A stretch of DNA of 64,000 nucleotides, taken from assembly GCA_021740385.1 (NCBI GenBank), contig JAIOZY010000009.1:1-64000 (forward strand). The letters run 5' to 3'. Source of the DNA: Prolixibacteraceae bacterium (GTDB lineage: Bacteria; Bacteroidota; Bacteroidia; Bacteroidales; Prolixibacteraceae). Below are positions 28,030 to 36,896 of the stretch, piece after piece (within the stretch, counting starts at the first letter, position 1; each line of letters starts with the position of its first letter). The notes beneath the pieces were generated by a model that saw nothing but the letters and a program-made list of their open reading frames with translations, did no database searches and had not been told where the DNA came from. Made by a program: the position numbers and the translations under genes.

Positions 28030-28839
28030 ATGAAGAAAGTATTTTTATTACTGGGGATGATTATTTTTTCCTTTTCAGTTTTTGCACAGGAATTGAGTCC
28101 TGGTTTGCAGGCAAAAAACGATGGCAATGCTGCATTTAAAGAAAAAGATTATGTGAGTGCCATTAAGCATTGGGAAAAGTATTTAAACTCTGATGAAGAA
28201 GGTGTTGAAAACGATGTAAATACAATGTTGTTGTATCTGAAAAGTTTTAAATACGCTGGTAATAATTTCATGAAAAAGAAAAATTATGCCCAGGCATATG
28301 ATTATTATAAAAATTACATTGAAAAGGGTGATGAAGAGGCAAAAACTGATGGGAAAACTTTTTATTACATGGCCTATTGTGCAAAAAAAATGGACAAGCC
28401 CGACCTGGCAATAACCCATTATCAAAAGTCAATTGAGCTTGACTACAGGCCCGATATGTGCAAACTATACATTGCCGATATTTATAAAGATATGGGCAAA
28501 GATGAAGATATGAAACAATTGCTGGTTGCTGCCATCGAGGAACACCCCGATAGCAAGTATATTGACAAAATGGCCTCGATGCTGACAAAGCCCATGTTGC
28601 AGGAGGCTTCAGTGCCTTTTAACAAGGCCAACGAATTGGCCAAGGAAGCTTCAACCGGAAGCCCGAATGAATACATGCAAAAAATGGCCCGGGCTGTCAG
28701 TAAGTTTGAAGAGGCCATACCTCTTTTCGATAAGGTGTTGAAATACGATCCTAAGAACGATACTGCGCTGAAATACAAAAAAGTATGTACCGACAACATT
28801 AACCAGTTTGAAGAATACAAAGCAAGTCTCGACAAATAA
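28030..28839 (+). CDS. Exported TPR-repeat protein
   Basis: 269 residues. Signal peptide 1-19 (FSVFAQ). At least four TPR-like helix pairs follow, for example GNAAFKEKDYVSAIKHWEKY, YAQAYDYYKNYI, MDKPDLAITHYQKS and KFEEAIPLFDKVLKYDP. It is probably a periplasmic scaffold. It has its own -7 element upstream and a good terminator downstream. Specific partners are unknown. Confidence 0.75.
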   Translation: MKKVFLLLGMIIFSFSVFAQELSPGLQAKNDGNAAFKEKDYVSAIKHWEKYLNSDEEGVENDVNTMLLYLKSFKYAGNNFMKKKNYAQAYDYYKNYIEKGDEEAKTDGKTFYYMAYCAKKMDKPDLAITHYQKSIELDYRPDMCKLYIADIYKDMGKDEDMKQLLVAAIEEHPDSKYIDKMASMLTKPMLQEASVPFNKANELAKEASTGSPNEYMQKMARAVSKFEEAIPLFDKVLKYDPKNDTALKYKKVCTDNINQFEEYKASLDK

Positions 28840-28855
28840 GTTTAACTGAATTATA

Positions 28856-28893
28856 TAAAAAAAGAGGCGCTGTTTCAGTTGCCTCTTTTTTTA
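28856..28893. terminator. Bidirectional terminator between TPR and beta-barrel genes
   Basis: The stem AAAAAAGAGGC pairs with GCCTCTTTTTT around a 12-nt loop. T-runs on both strands fit termination of both convergent genes. Confidence 0.8.
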
Positions 28894-28899
28894 TTGAAA

Positions 28900-29643
28900 T
28901 TAAAGCCAGTATACAAGACCAATGGTTGTATTGATGGTTTTTACCGGAATTTCGAAGCGGGTAGTGCTTATTTCATCTACATCGGTTTCGGTAACCAAAT
29001 AACTGGCATGGTTGTACGATATTGTAGTGCCAAAATAGGAAGCTTCAATTTTAAGCTCAACGTTTGAACTGATCCTGAAACGTAGGGCAGCAGTGGCAGC
29101 AAGTGAAGCCGAAAGCGTTGTATCGTCTGTGTTTTCTGAAACGAGTACTTTTTTGTTTTCCGTGTCGTTAAAGATTAAGACCTGATCGGGTATTTGGTTA
29201 AATGATACCCCGGAGAATAGTCCGCCATCGAAGAATACTTTGTTTTTAATAACCGGGAGGCTATACTTAATTCCCAGTAAAGGTGTAGCCCATTGCCAGT
29301 AATTAATGGCATAATTTACCGAATCGGGTTCGGTAATGTAACTGCCCAGCTTGTTATCGAACCATGCTTCGAATTTGTTTTTATCGAGGGGTGCATTGCC
29401 AAAGTGGAACCGCAATGACAATGCCATATCTTTATAAATTGAATAATTGGCTTCGGCGTTAAGCGTGAACCCGGTCGTTGCATACCCCGATGTGGCAAGG
29501 TTTATGTCACTTTTTTTGAAATTGCCCAGCGGACTGACAATCCCCATTGAAATGTCGGCCCTGAATTTCGACTGCGGAAAACCTGAAGTTGCAACGAGCA
29601 AAAAAGCTGCAACCGAAAAAGCAGTAATTAATGTTTTTTGCAT
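28900..29643 (-). CDS. Outer-membrane beta-barrel protein
   Basis: 247 residues. Signal peptide with cleavage near residue 22 (TSGFPQ). The body shows alternating polar and hydrophobic strands, and the final residues TTIGLVYWL end in an aromatic-hydrophobic pattern typical of outer-membrane barrels. About eight strands would fit an OmpA/OmpX-like porin-fold protein. It follows malQ on the same strand after 136 bp. No specific function can be assigned. Confidence 0.7.
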   Translation of the reverse strand: MQKTLITAFSVAAFLLVATSGFPQSKFRADISMGIVSPLGNFKKSDINLATSGYATTGFTLNAEANYSIYKDMALSLRFHFGNAPLDKNKFEAWFDNKLGSYITEPDSVNYAINYWQWATPLLGIKYSLPVIKNKVFFDGGLFSGVSFNQIPDQVLIFNDTENKKVLVSENTDDTTLSASLAATAALRFRISSNVELKIEASYFGTTISYNHASYLVTETDVDEISTTRFEIPVKTINTTIGLVYWL

Positions 29644-29779
29644 AACGAAGTAAAGATAATCAGTTCCGCTTGTATTTTATATAAGCAGGCCACCTAATTT
29701 TATCAAATTAACAAAACAGATGATTGTAAACTCCTTGTTTTTTGGAGGAACTGCAAGGGTGGTAAAGAAATTGATTTTT

Positions 29780-32512
29780 TCAATATTCACTGTTTCTCCC
29801 GGCCCTTTTTACCATTTCACTTAACATACGGTTAAAGTCTTTTGCCTTTAGCAATTCTTCAAGAGAAAGTATCATGCGGTAGCGCCATTTGTTTTTCTCG
29901 TCGCTGGGCACATTTATCCGTTCTTTGTCGGTTTCGTCCCAGCGCAGGTCGCCGTCCATGGCCAGCAAATCCTGTATGGGGAAAATGGTGAAAAGTGCCG
30001 GTGAATATAGGTGTTGGTTTATAATCTCTTTGCAAACCCAGGGTTCGGCAAAAGGCGGAGGTGTGTTATTGTGTCCTAAAACGGTTCGGTAGAAACGCTT
30101 TGTCCTTTCGTGATTCTCTTCCCACCATCCCCGTATTGTCGACATGTCGTGGGTCGATGTTGTGCAAACGCTCAGGTAAGGCGCATCGGCCGGGTGGCCA
30201 AATTCAATATCGGGGTTTTTGGGCATGCGTTGTATCTCGAGGCTCAGGATGTTGAGGTTTTCCATCACTTCGGGGACACAGTCGGGCACCATGCCCAGGT
30301 CTTCGCCGCAAACCAGCATGTTGGATGCATGAATGAGTGTTGGTAGTTTTCTATAGGCTTCATCCTTCCAGAATGATTCATGGCGTTTGTAGAAGAAGTC
30401 GATGTAAAGGTCGTTCATCATGCTTTTCGTATGACTGTCGAGCTCACGGTATGAGTAGCTGTAGTGCATCGAAATGCGTGGATGAAAGGCGAGGTGGGCC
30501 GAGTAGGGGTCTTTTATCAGCAATACCTCATCAATAAGTGCTATTAGTCCATCGCGGATTGTTATATCTTTTTCACTTGCGTTTTTTTCAGTGTTTTTTA
30601 TGGTTGTAAAATGCTGATAAACTTTTTGTTGCGTATTAAATTCTTCTTTAAGGCCAAATTGGTTGTTTTCGGTTTCAATCAGGTAATTCTTTTTAACCTC
30701 GCTGGCATATTCCCCGAAAATTTCGTGCAGGAAATGCCCCCTGATGTATGGTTTCAGAAAACGGTCATAATCGAACCAGATACCCCGGTCCTGAATTTCG
30801 TTAAGCGAAAGGGGCAGCCCGGGTTTAAAGTAGCCCAAAAGCCCGTGAATGGCATGTTTGGGTATTTCCCATATCCTAAAAAATCCCAGTATATGGTCAA
30901 TACGATAAGCGTCGAAATATTTCGAGAGGTTGTCGAGGCGGTTTCTCCACCAGGCAAATCCGTCCTTTTCCATTACATCCCAGTTATAGGTTGGGAAACC
31001 CCAGTTTTGTCCCAATACGGCAAAATCGTCGGGTGGGGCACCGGCCTGGCCGTTGAGGTTGAAAAGTTCCGGTTGCGTCCATGCTTCAATGCTGTTTGGG
31101 CTGATACCAATGGGGATATCGCCTTTAAAAGCAACGCCCTTTTTGTGGCCGTATTCAATGGCATCGCTCAGTTGTTTGTCTAAGTGGTACTGTATAAAAT
31201 AATGAACGGCAATGTGTTCGTAGTGTTCGGTTTTTGGGTCGGTCAGCTTCTTTATTTTTTTGGGGTTGTATTGTGCCCATTCGCCCCACTCCCTGAAATT
31301 TGATGTTTTAAACCGGTCGCGAAGGAAACAGAATGCGGCGTAGGGTTCAAGCCATTCGTTGTTTTCATCAAAAAAATCACGATAAGGTTTGGTGTCTTTA
31401 ATGTTATCCCATTCCTGATCGAATATAAGTTTGTAATACCTCGATTTCACACGGGTGACTTCAATGTAATCGACATACGATTTGCTGTTGAGCAATTCGC
31501 GGGCAACTTCAAATTCGTCGTTCAGCTTTTCGTTTTTTAATTTGCCCATTTGTTGCAGGTTGAGGTAAATGGGATGCAGCGCGTAAACCGATATGGCTTT
31601 GTAAGGGTATGAATCGAGCCACGAGTGGGTGGCAACCGTTTCGTTAATGGGTAGTACCTGTATCATTTTCAGCCCGGTTTTCGATGCCCAGTCGGCCAGT
31701 TTTTTCAAATCGTTGAATTCGCCGGTACCAAAGCTTTGCCGGCTACGTAACGAAAATACGGGCACTGCTACGCCGGCTCCTTTCCAGTTTCCGGCCGGGT
31801 ACCTGAATTTTTCATCGTTGCGTATGTGAATGGATGGTGTTTCAGTTTTGTTTACAAAAAAAATTGAACGTTCATTCCCTTCTTCCCAAACTTCGGTTTC
31901 TTTTGTTTTCCGGTTGGTAAGCACGTACTTGTATCCCATCGGGAATTTAGCTTTTCCCAAGTCAACTTCGAGGCTCCATAGCGTTGAGCCGGTTTTTTTC
32001 ATGGTTACCGGTTTTATCCAGTTGCCCAGTGACGGTATGTTTCCTACAAGGCTTACCTGCAAATGTTTTGGAACCCGGGGTGCTGAAAGGTTGAACCGGA
32101 TCACTGAATGGTTTCCGGCCATCTTTTTCGTTGTTGAATTTTTTGTATGGGCCATTAAAACACCCGTAAATACTTTCGAAAACAGGGGAAAATCTTCATC
32201 GGCCTTTGGCCGCCAAAAATCGCGTATTTCGACAATTTTATGTCCGGTTGAAGCAAAGCACCGGTTTTTGCCACCTTCCCATAAAAGGGATTTGTCGGCA
32301 TTTTTTATGAAGTATTTGTATTCAAATTCTTCTTCTTCTGTACTGAATGTTGTTTCCCATTCACCGTTACCAATGTACAACATGGGAAAGGCTTCGCGTG
32401 TGTCCCAATTCCCAATCTCACTTGTTGAACCTGATATCCAGAGCGATTGCCCCCAGGCCGTTTTATAATTTATACGAAAAGTTAGTTTCATATCCCCCAT
32501 TTTAAATTTCAT
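29780..32512 (-). CDS. malQ: 4-alpha-glucanotransferase with two N-terminal CBM20 domains
   Basis: 910 residues. It transfers alpha-1,4-glucan chains in maltodextrin or glycogen metabolism in the cytoplasm. Two starch-binding CBM20 domains come first (about 9-105 and 130-235; ISGSTSEIGNWDTREAFPM and SLVGNIPSLGNWIKPVTM). The GH77 barrel follows with the nucleophile motif FDAYRIDHILGFF, the acid/base motif CGEDLGMVP and the stabiliser in TSTHDMS. This CBM20-CBM20-GH77 layout matches plant DPE2 and its bacterial relatives. The start may instead be the ATG at 32491 (MKLTFRINY). No signal peptide. Confidence 0.9.
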   Translation of the reverse strand: MKFKMGDMKLTFRINYKTAWGQSLWISGSTSEIGNWDTREAFPMLYIGNGEWETTFSTEEEEFEYKYFIKNADKSLLWEGGKNRCFASTGHKIVEIRDFWRPKADEDFPLFSKVFTGVLMAHTKNSTTKKMAGNHSVIRFNLSAPRVPKHLQVSLVGNIPSLGNWIKPVTMKKTGSTLWSLEVDLGKAKFPMGYKYVLTNRKTKETEVWEEGNERSIFFVNKTETPSIHIRNDEKFRYPAGNWKGAGVAVPVFSLRSRQSFGTGEFNDLKKLADWASKTGLKMIQVLPINETVATHSWLDSYPYKAISVYALHPIYLNLQQMGKLKNEKLNDEFEVARELLNSKSYVDYIEVTRVKSRYYKLIFDQEWDNIKDTKPYRDFFDENNEWLEPYAAFCFLRDRFKTSNFREWGEWAQYNPKKIKKLTDPKTEHYEHIAVHYFIQYHLDKQLSDAIEYGHKKGVAFKGDIPIGISPNSIEAWTQPELFNLNGQAGAPPDDFAVLGQNWGFPTYNWDVMEKDGFAWWRNRLDNLSKYFDAYRIDHILGFFRIWEIPKHAIHGLLGYFKPGLPLSLNEIQDRGIWFDYDRFLKPYIRGHFLHEIFGEYASEVKKNYLIETENNQFGLKEEFNTQQKVYQHFTTIKNTEKNASEKDITIRDGLIALIDEVLLIKDPYSAHLAFHPRISMHYSYSYRELDSHTKSMMNDLYIDFFYKRHESFWKDEAYRKLPTLIHASNMLVCGEDLGMVPDCVPEVMENLNILSLEIQRMPKNPDIEFGHPADAPYLSVCTTSTHDMSTIRGWWEENHERTKRFYRTVLGHNNTPPPFAEPWVCKEIINQHLYSPALFTIFPIQDLLAMDGDLRWDETDKERINVPSDEKNKWRYRMILSLEELLKAKDFNRMLSEMVKRAGRNSEY

Positions 32513-32726
32513 TCCCCTTGCTCCAACTTTTTCTTACAAACATCAAGTTCGCAGTATTTTTATAGAAAACAAATAGCTGATGAAAAAAAATATTCGAAAT
32601 AAATTGGCAGGAGCTTAAACAGGGGTTGTAAATTCCTGAATTCAGATTTTAAATCGGAATAAGTGGATAAAAAAAGGTTTATTTCAAATTGCTTCTTATT
32701 ATTTTAGCGGCAAAAAATTCAAAACA

Positions 32727-33110
32727 ATGGCAATAACAATTGATGAAAAAGACCTTTCAAAGTTTATTCTTATGGGCGACCGTGTACTTGTTAAACCCAA
32801 AAATCCGCAAAGCAAGACGAAAAGCGGGCTTTACCTGCCGCCAACCGTTCAGGAAAACGAGAAAGTGCAAAGCGGTTACATTGTAAAGACCGGCCCGGGA
32901 TACCCGATACCAGCCATGGCCGATCAGGAAGATTTCTGGAAAGCCGGGAAAGAAGATGTAAAGTACATTCCGCTTCAGGCAAAGGAAGGTGACCTTGCCG
33001 TTTACCTGCAGAAAACCGGTTACGAGATTGAATTCAACAGCGAAAAGTACATCATACTGCCGCATTCAGCTATATTGATGATTATTCGGGATGAGGGGAT
33101 GTTTGAGTAG
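32727..33110 (+). CDS. Divergent GroES-family co-chaperonin-like protein
   Basis: 127 residues against about 95 in canonical GroES. The core is recognisable: LMGDRVLVKPKNPQSKTKSGLYLPPT at the N-terminus and an AVYLQKTGYEIEFNSEKYIILPHSAIL C-terminal barrel. An insertion of about 30 residues (GYPIPAMADQEDFWKAGKED) replaces the usual central region, and the mobile-loop sequence differs from IVL-type loops. No groEL is adjacent. It may be a Bacteroidota-specific paralogue that works with GroEL, or a barrel reused for another purpose. Confidence 0.75.
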   Translation: MAITIDEKDLSKFILMGDRVLVKPKNPQSKTKSGLYLPPTVQENEKVQSGYIVKTGPGYPIPAMADQEDFWKAGKEDVKYIPLQAKEGDLAVYLQKTGYEIEFNSEKYIILPHSAILMIIRDEGMFE

Positions 33111-33163
33111 TCGTTTGGACGACAGAAGAAAATGGCGGTAGTAACAACAAACCGATGGTCAGT

Positions 33164-33233
33164 CTTCGCTAAAGTTTTGTCGGACAAGCCAGTACCCTGC
33201 CTTTGCTATGGCTTCGGCTGGCAAAGCCAGTAC
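33164..33233. repeat. Two imperfect direct repeats with internal hairpin
   Basis: Copies of about 32-33 bp at 33164-33195 and 33201-33233 begin CTTYGCTA and both end AAGCCAGTAC. The second copy also forms a hairpin (CTTTGCTA with TGGCAAAG, 33201-33226). They lie between convergent genes, where an intergenic repeat family or a weak two-way terminator is plausible. Confidence 0.45.
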
Positions 33234-33243
33234 TCAGTATACC

Positions 33244-33774
33244 TTACAATAGCCCTTTTACTTCTTCTTGTAGAAATTTGATGGCGTTGGTAAGCGGGTC
33301 GTCACTTACATCGGCAAATTCTTCGAGCAGGTCGGTGGCATAATCCATGTAAGGGTCATCGGGTTTATGATCGGCGGCTGTTGAACTTACAAGTTGCATC
33401 ATACTTTGACGTGCTGCCACAACCATTGACCATGCTTCGGGCGAAACGTATAATTGCTGCGACAGGTTATGTTCAAATTCATCCCGTATGTTTTCAAGAA
33501 GTTTTTTTTGCAGGTCGAGTACGTTCATGCCCGTTTGCGTGTTCCGTATTACCATCGATTCGGGCTTGATGCGTTCGAGGAACAGGGTTAAGCGTTCGTA
33601 TGCCTGCAGGCGCAAGGGCATGGTTTCACTGCTAAACTTCATGCGTAATTCCTGCTTTCGTTGTTTTTCAAATTGCTCGAAAAACGATTTCAACATGTAA
33701 TAAACGAATAAAAAAACCACAATGAGCGGAAAAAGCATCGCGATGGCTTGTTCTATAATTTTTTGCCAATTCAT
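33244..33774 (-). CDS. Membrane-anchored protein of unknown function
   Basis: 176 residues. One N-terminal membrane helix (about 10-28) is followed by a basic, probably helical region (EKQRKQELRMKFSSET) and a conserved-looking soluble domain with LRLQAYERLTLFLERI. Relatives with this layout occur across Bacteroidota without a known role (recollection). It stands alone on the minus strand, divergent from the aminotransferase. Confidence 0.65.
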   Translation of the reverse strand: MNWQKIIEQAIAMLFPLIVVFLFVYYMLKSFFEQFEKQRKQELRMKFSSETMPLRLQAYERLTLFLERIKPESMVIRNTQTGMNVLDLQKKLLENIRDEFEHNLSQQLYVSPEAWSMVVAARQSMMQLVSSTAADHKPDDPYMDYATDLLEEFADVSDDPLTNAIKFLQEEVKGLL

Positions 33775-33967
33775 ACCAATTTGTTAAAAAAATGTTTAAA
33801 CTTTATTCAAAAATCATGAAAAATGCCTGAAAATGGCATTTATTTCCATTTTTTTTTGCAAAATTTTTATCTTGCATGCGCATGTAAAAGTAACGAAAAT
33901 TACCGATCCGGCAGTTTAATAAATTGCATGTGTGCTTTTTTTTAAGAACCAATTTAAAGGAAATTAT

Positions 33968-35260
33968 ATGAATCCACAGGCAGAAGAACTAAACAAGCTT
34001 ATTCAATCGGAAAATCCGGTTGTATACGATTTATTATCTGAAAAAGGTAAAAATATTTTCTTTCCGAAGAAAGGAATACTCGGACAAACAGCCGATGCCA
34101 AAGGCACAAAAATAAATGCAACAATTGGTGCAGCCATCGAAGATGACGGATCGCCCATGCGGCTTGAGGCCATTGCATCGAAAGTGGGGCTCGATCCATC
34201 CGGCGTTTTCCCGTACGCACCCAGTTTTGGCCGTCCCGACATACGCCCCCGCTGGAAACAAATGATTTACAAAAAGAACCCTGCGTTAAACGGTGTTGAG
34301 CTTAGCCTGCCCGTTGTAACCAATGCACTTACCCACGGGGTTAGCATGGCCGGTTACCTGTTTGCCGATCCGGGCGATGAAGTGATTGTTCCAAACTATT
34401 TTTGGGGCAATTATAACCTGATATTGAAAAATGCGTATGGTGCTGAATTCAAGCCATTCGAGCTTTTTGACAACAACGGTTTCAATATTGAATCGTTTGC
34501 CGGGGCGTTAAACGACGGGCCGGTAGGTAAAAAAATTGTTGTACTGAATTTCCCCAATAACCCGTCGGGATATTCTCCCACCGTTGAAGAGGCCAAATGT
34601 ATTATGAACGCAGTTAAAACGGCAGCCGAAAAGGGTAATAAAATTGCCGTTTTGTGCGACGATGCCTATTTCGGGCTGGTTTACGAGGAGGGGATCGAAG
34701 AACAGAGTATTTTCTCGTATCTCGCTAACCTGCACGAAAATGTGTTGGCTGTGAAAATAGACGGACCAACGAAAGAGGATTACGTTTGGGGCTTCAGGGT
34801 AGGATTTATCACCTTTGGAATAAAAGGAGGAAACGCCCCGCTTTACAATGCCCTCGAATCGAAAACTGCCGGTGCCGTGCGCGGTAACATATCCAACGCT
34901 TCGAACCTTTCACAGTCGTTGTTATTACAGGCATTCGACAGCCCCGATTATTTTAGCCAGAAAGCAGCAAAATTTGACATTATGAAAGCCCGTTACGATG
35001 CGGTAAAAGAAACCCTGGCCGATGAAAAATACAAGGAGTGTTTTACCGCACTGCCTTACAATTCAGGGTATTTCATGTGTGTGAAACTGGCCGGGGGAAT
35101 TGATGGTGAAGCCCTGCGGCGGTTGCTCATCGAGAAATACAGCATTGGTATTATCAACCTGAATAACATCATCCGCATTGCTTATTCGGCAGTAGCAGCT
35201 AAAGATGTAAAAGAAATGTTCGATGGAATTTATTCGGCTTGCATTGAAGTGAGGGGTTGA
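33968..35260 (+). CDS. PLP-dependent class I/II aminotransferase
   Basis: 430 residues from the ATG at 33968. An in-frame GTG at 33932 gives a longer product, but a purine-rich AAAGGAAA sequence precedes the ATG and MNPQAEEL is the better start. Fold type I features: NFPNNPSGYSPT, DDAYFGLVYEE (PLP Asp/Tyr) and Lys269 in VKIDGPTKEDYVWGFRVGF as the likely Schiff-base lysine. The DGPTKED context is unlike the SxSK motif of most aspartate-type enzymes. The amino-acid substrate cannot be assigned. A strong terminator follows. Confidence 0.85.
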   Translation: MNPQAEELNKLIQSENPVVYDLLSEKGKNIFFPKKGILGQTADAKGTKINATIGAAIEDDGSPMRLEAIASKVGLDPSGVFPYAPSFGRPDIRPRWKQMIYKKNPALNGVELSLPVVTNALTHGVSMAGYLFADPGDEVIVPNYFWGNYNLILKNAYGAEFKPFELFDNNGFNIESFAGALNDGPVGKKIVVLNFPNNPSGYSPTVEEAKCIMNAVKTAAEKGNKIAVLCDDAYFGLVYEEGIEEQSIFSYLANLHENVLAVKIDGPTKEDYVWGFRVGFITFGIKGGNAPLYNALESKTAGAVRGNISNASNLSQSLLLQAFDSPDYFSQKAAKFDIMKARYDAVKETLADEKYKECFTALPYNSGYFMCVKLAGGIDGEALRRLLIEKYSIGIINLNNIIRIAYSAVAAKDVKEMFDGIYSACIEVRG

Positions 35261-35275
35261 TCGTAAAATATTTTC

Positions 35276-35316
35276 AATAAAAAGAGGCTGTCTCAGGAGG
35301 CAGTCTCTTTTTTATT
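35276..35316. terminator. Bidirectional terminator overlapping a stop codon
   Basis: A 10-bp stem (35284-35293 with 35298-35307, two G-T wobbles, loop CAGG) is flanked by A- and T-runs. The stop codon of the minus-strand membrane gene (35312) lies in the T-run, so termination and the end of translation are unusually close. Confidence 0.8.
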
Positions 35317-35758
35317 CCTTTGGATTTTTTATCGTGTCGGTTACAACTTCCGTTTTACTCAATTCAAATTTTACCCGCGAAAGTTTTGTGCTTTGAAAAA
35401 ATACAATCAAGCCCAATACAAATACCAATACAACCAACGGGATAAATGGCTTTTTCCGGATGATACGTACAAGCAGGCTGATTCCGCCAAGCGAGCCTGT
35501 TGCTGCAAGCATAATAAGCATTTTAATAACATCCTTAATATCTTGTTCTACCAGACCTTTGGTTTGTGGGGAGGGTATGGCCCCGCTAAGTAAAACGGTT
35601 AAAGCAAGTATGGCAATAACAATGAGTACAATTTCGGCAACTTTTCCCAGCAGGGGTTTTTTATCAATCCATGCAAAAAGGTAAAGGCCCAGTGCTCCAA
35701 ATAGTAAATACTGTGGGGCGCTACGTAACAACACTTCAAGTAAATCAATTGAAATCAT
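35312..35758 (-). CDS. Small multi-pass membrane protein
   Basis: About 148 residues from the ATG at 35758. The frame extends to a TTG at 35779, which is less likely. Four membrane helices are visible (about 12-26, 35-55, 73-93, 101-122), with a short charged C-terminal tail. No family recognised. It stands alone, convergent with the aminotransferase. Confidence 0.6.
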   Translation of the reverse strand: MISIDLLEVLLRSAPQYLLFGALGLYLFAWIDKKPLLGKVAEIVLIVIAILALTVLLSGAIPSPQTKGLVEQDIKDVIKMLIMLAATGSLGGISLLVRIIRKKPFIPLVVLVFVLGLIVFFQSTKLSRVKFELSKTEVVTDTIKNPKE

Positions 35759-35871
35759 GCTTGTTCCATTTTTTTTCAAAAGTAGAATATTTTCCCTATT
35801 GAATTCGTTTTATTCTTCATTAATAAGACGTAATTTCACTACTGATTTGAAAAACAGACAATTTTAATAGT

Positions 35872-36891
35872 ATGAAAACAGTTACACGAATAGCATTAGT
35901 TTTTCTCGCCTTTATTGCCGTGTCGTGCCAGCCTCGTCTGGCATTAAAGGACAAACATACGGTTGTTTTTTACAATGTTGAAAATTTGTTCGATACCCTT
36001 GATAACCCGCATAAAACCGATAATGAATTTATGCCCGTTGAACCCAAAAACTGGAATACTACACGTTACCGGCAAAAATTATCGGACCTGGCCCGGGTCA
36101 TTTCTTCGGTCGATACGGTTGAATTACCGGTTCTTGTTGGTTTGGCCGAAGTTGAAAATGACCGGGTGCTTCAGGACCTTGTTGCGGAACCTTTACTGCA
36201 CGATGCGAATTACAGCATTGTGTGGGAAGAAGGGCCCGATGTGCGGGGCATTGATTGCGCGTTGCTCTACCGGCCCGATTGTTTCAGGGTTGACAAGGTT
36301 GAAAATATTGAAATTGAAATTGATTCATTGCCGCGCTTCAAAACCCGCGATATACTTTATGCATCGGGGTGGCTGGGAAACGACTACCTTCATGTTTTTG
36401 TAAACCATTGGCCATCGAGGCGGGGAGGTGTTGACGACTCGGAACCGAAAAGGATTGAAGCCGCCCGTGTATTGCGCGAAAAAGTTGATCTGGTTTTTAA
36501 TACCGATCCAAAAGCAAACATCATCGTTATGGGCGATATGAACGATGAACCTGCAAACCGCAGTTTGCTGGATGTATTGAAGGCTTTGCCCAATAACAAA
36601 ATGCCCGGCGAAAAGCAGCTGGTTAATTTAATGTACGATGAATTCAATGATGGCGATGGATCGTACAGCTACCGCGGCGACTGGTCAATGCTTGATAACA
36701 TTATTGTTTCGTCGAACCTGTTGAAAGAACAAAAAGGGTATAATACTTCCCTGGATAATGGTTTTATTTTTCATCAAAAATTCATGGAATACGTTAACAG
36801 CAGCGGGCAAATATCGCCAAACCGTACATACGGACGCAGTTATTACGGGGGAATCAGCGACCATTTTCCCGTGTATGTGACTTTTGAATAA
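35872..36891 (+). CDS. Endonuclease/exonuclease/phosphatase-family lipoprotein
   Basis: 339 residues. Lipobox AVSC at residue 19. The EEP fold is clear: VVFYNVENLFDT at the start, GLAEVENDRVL (metal-binding Glu), VNHWPSRRGG, VMGDMNDEPANRSLL (catalytic Asp/Asn) and the terminal SDHFPVYVTF with the catalytic His. Such lipoproteins are probably periplasmic or surface phosphodiesterases or nucleases. The 3' end lies 5 bp from the convergent mltG, so there is no room for a separate terminator. Confidence 0.85.
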   Translation: MKTVTRIALVFLAFIAVSCQPRLALKDKHTVVFYNVENLFDTLDNPHKTDNEFMPVEPKNWNTTRYRQKLSDLARVISSVDTVELPVLVGLAEVENDRVLQDLVAEPLLHDANYSIVWEEGPDVRGIDCALLYRPDCFRVDKVENIEIEIDSLPRFKTRDILYASGWLGNDYLHVFVNHWPSRRGGVDDSEPKRIEAARVLREKVDLVFNTDPKANIIVMGDMNDEPANRSLLDVLKALPNNKMPGEKQLVNLMYDEFNDGDGSYSYRGDWSMLDNIIVSSNLLKEQKGYNTSLDNGFIFHQKFMEYVNSSGQISPNRTYGRSYYGGISDHFPVYVTFE

Positions 36892-36896
36892 CGCGT

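Noticed and set aside
30611-32468. Plus-strand frames of 190 and 212 codons
   Set aside because: They lie opposite the intact malQ gene with clear CBM20 and GH77 motifs.
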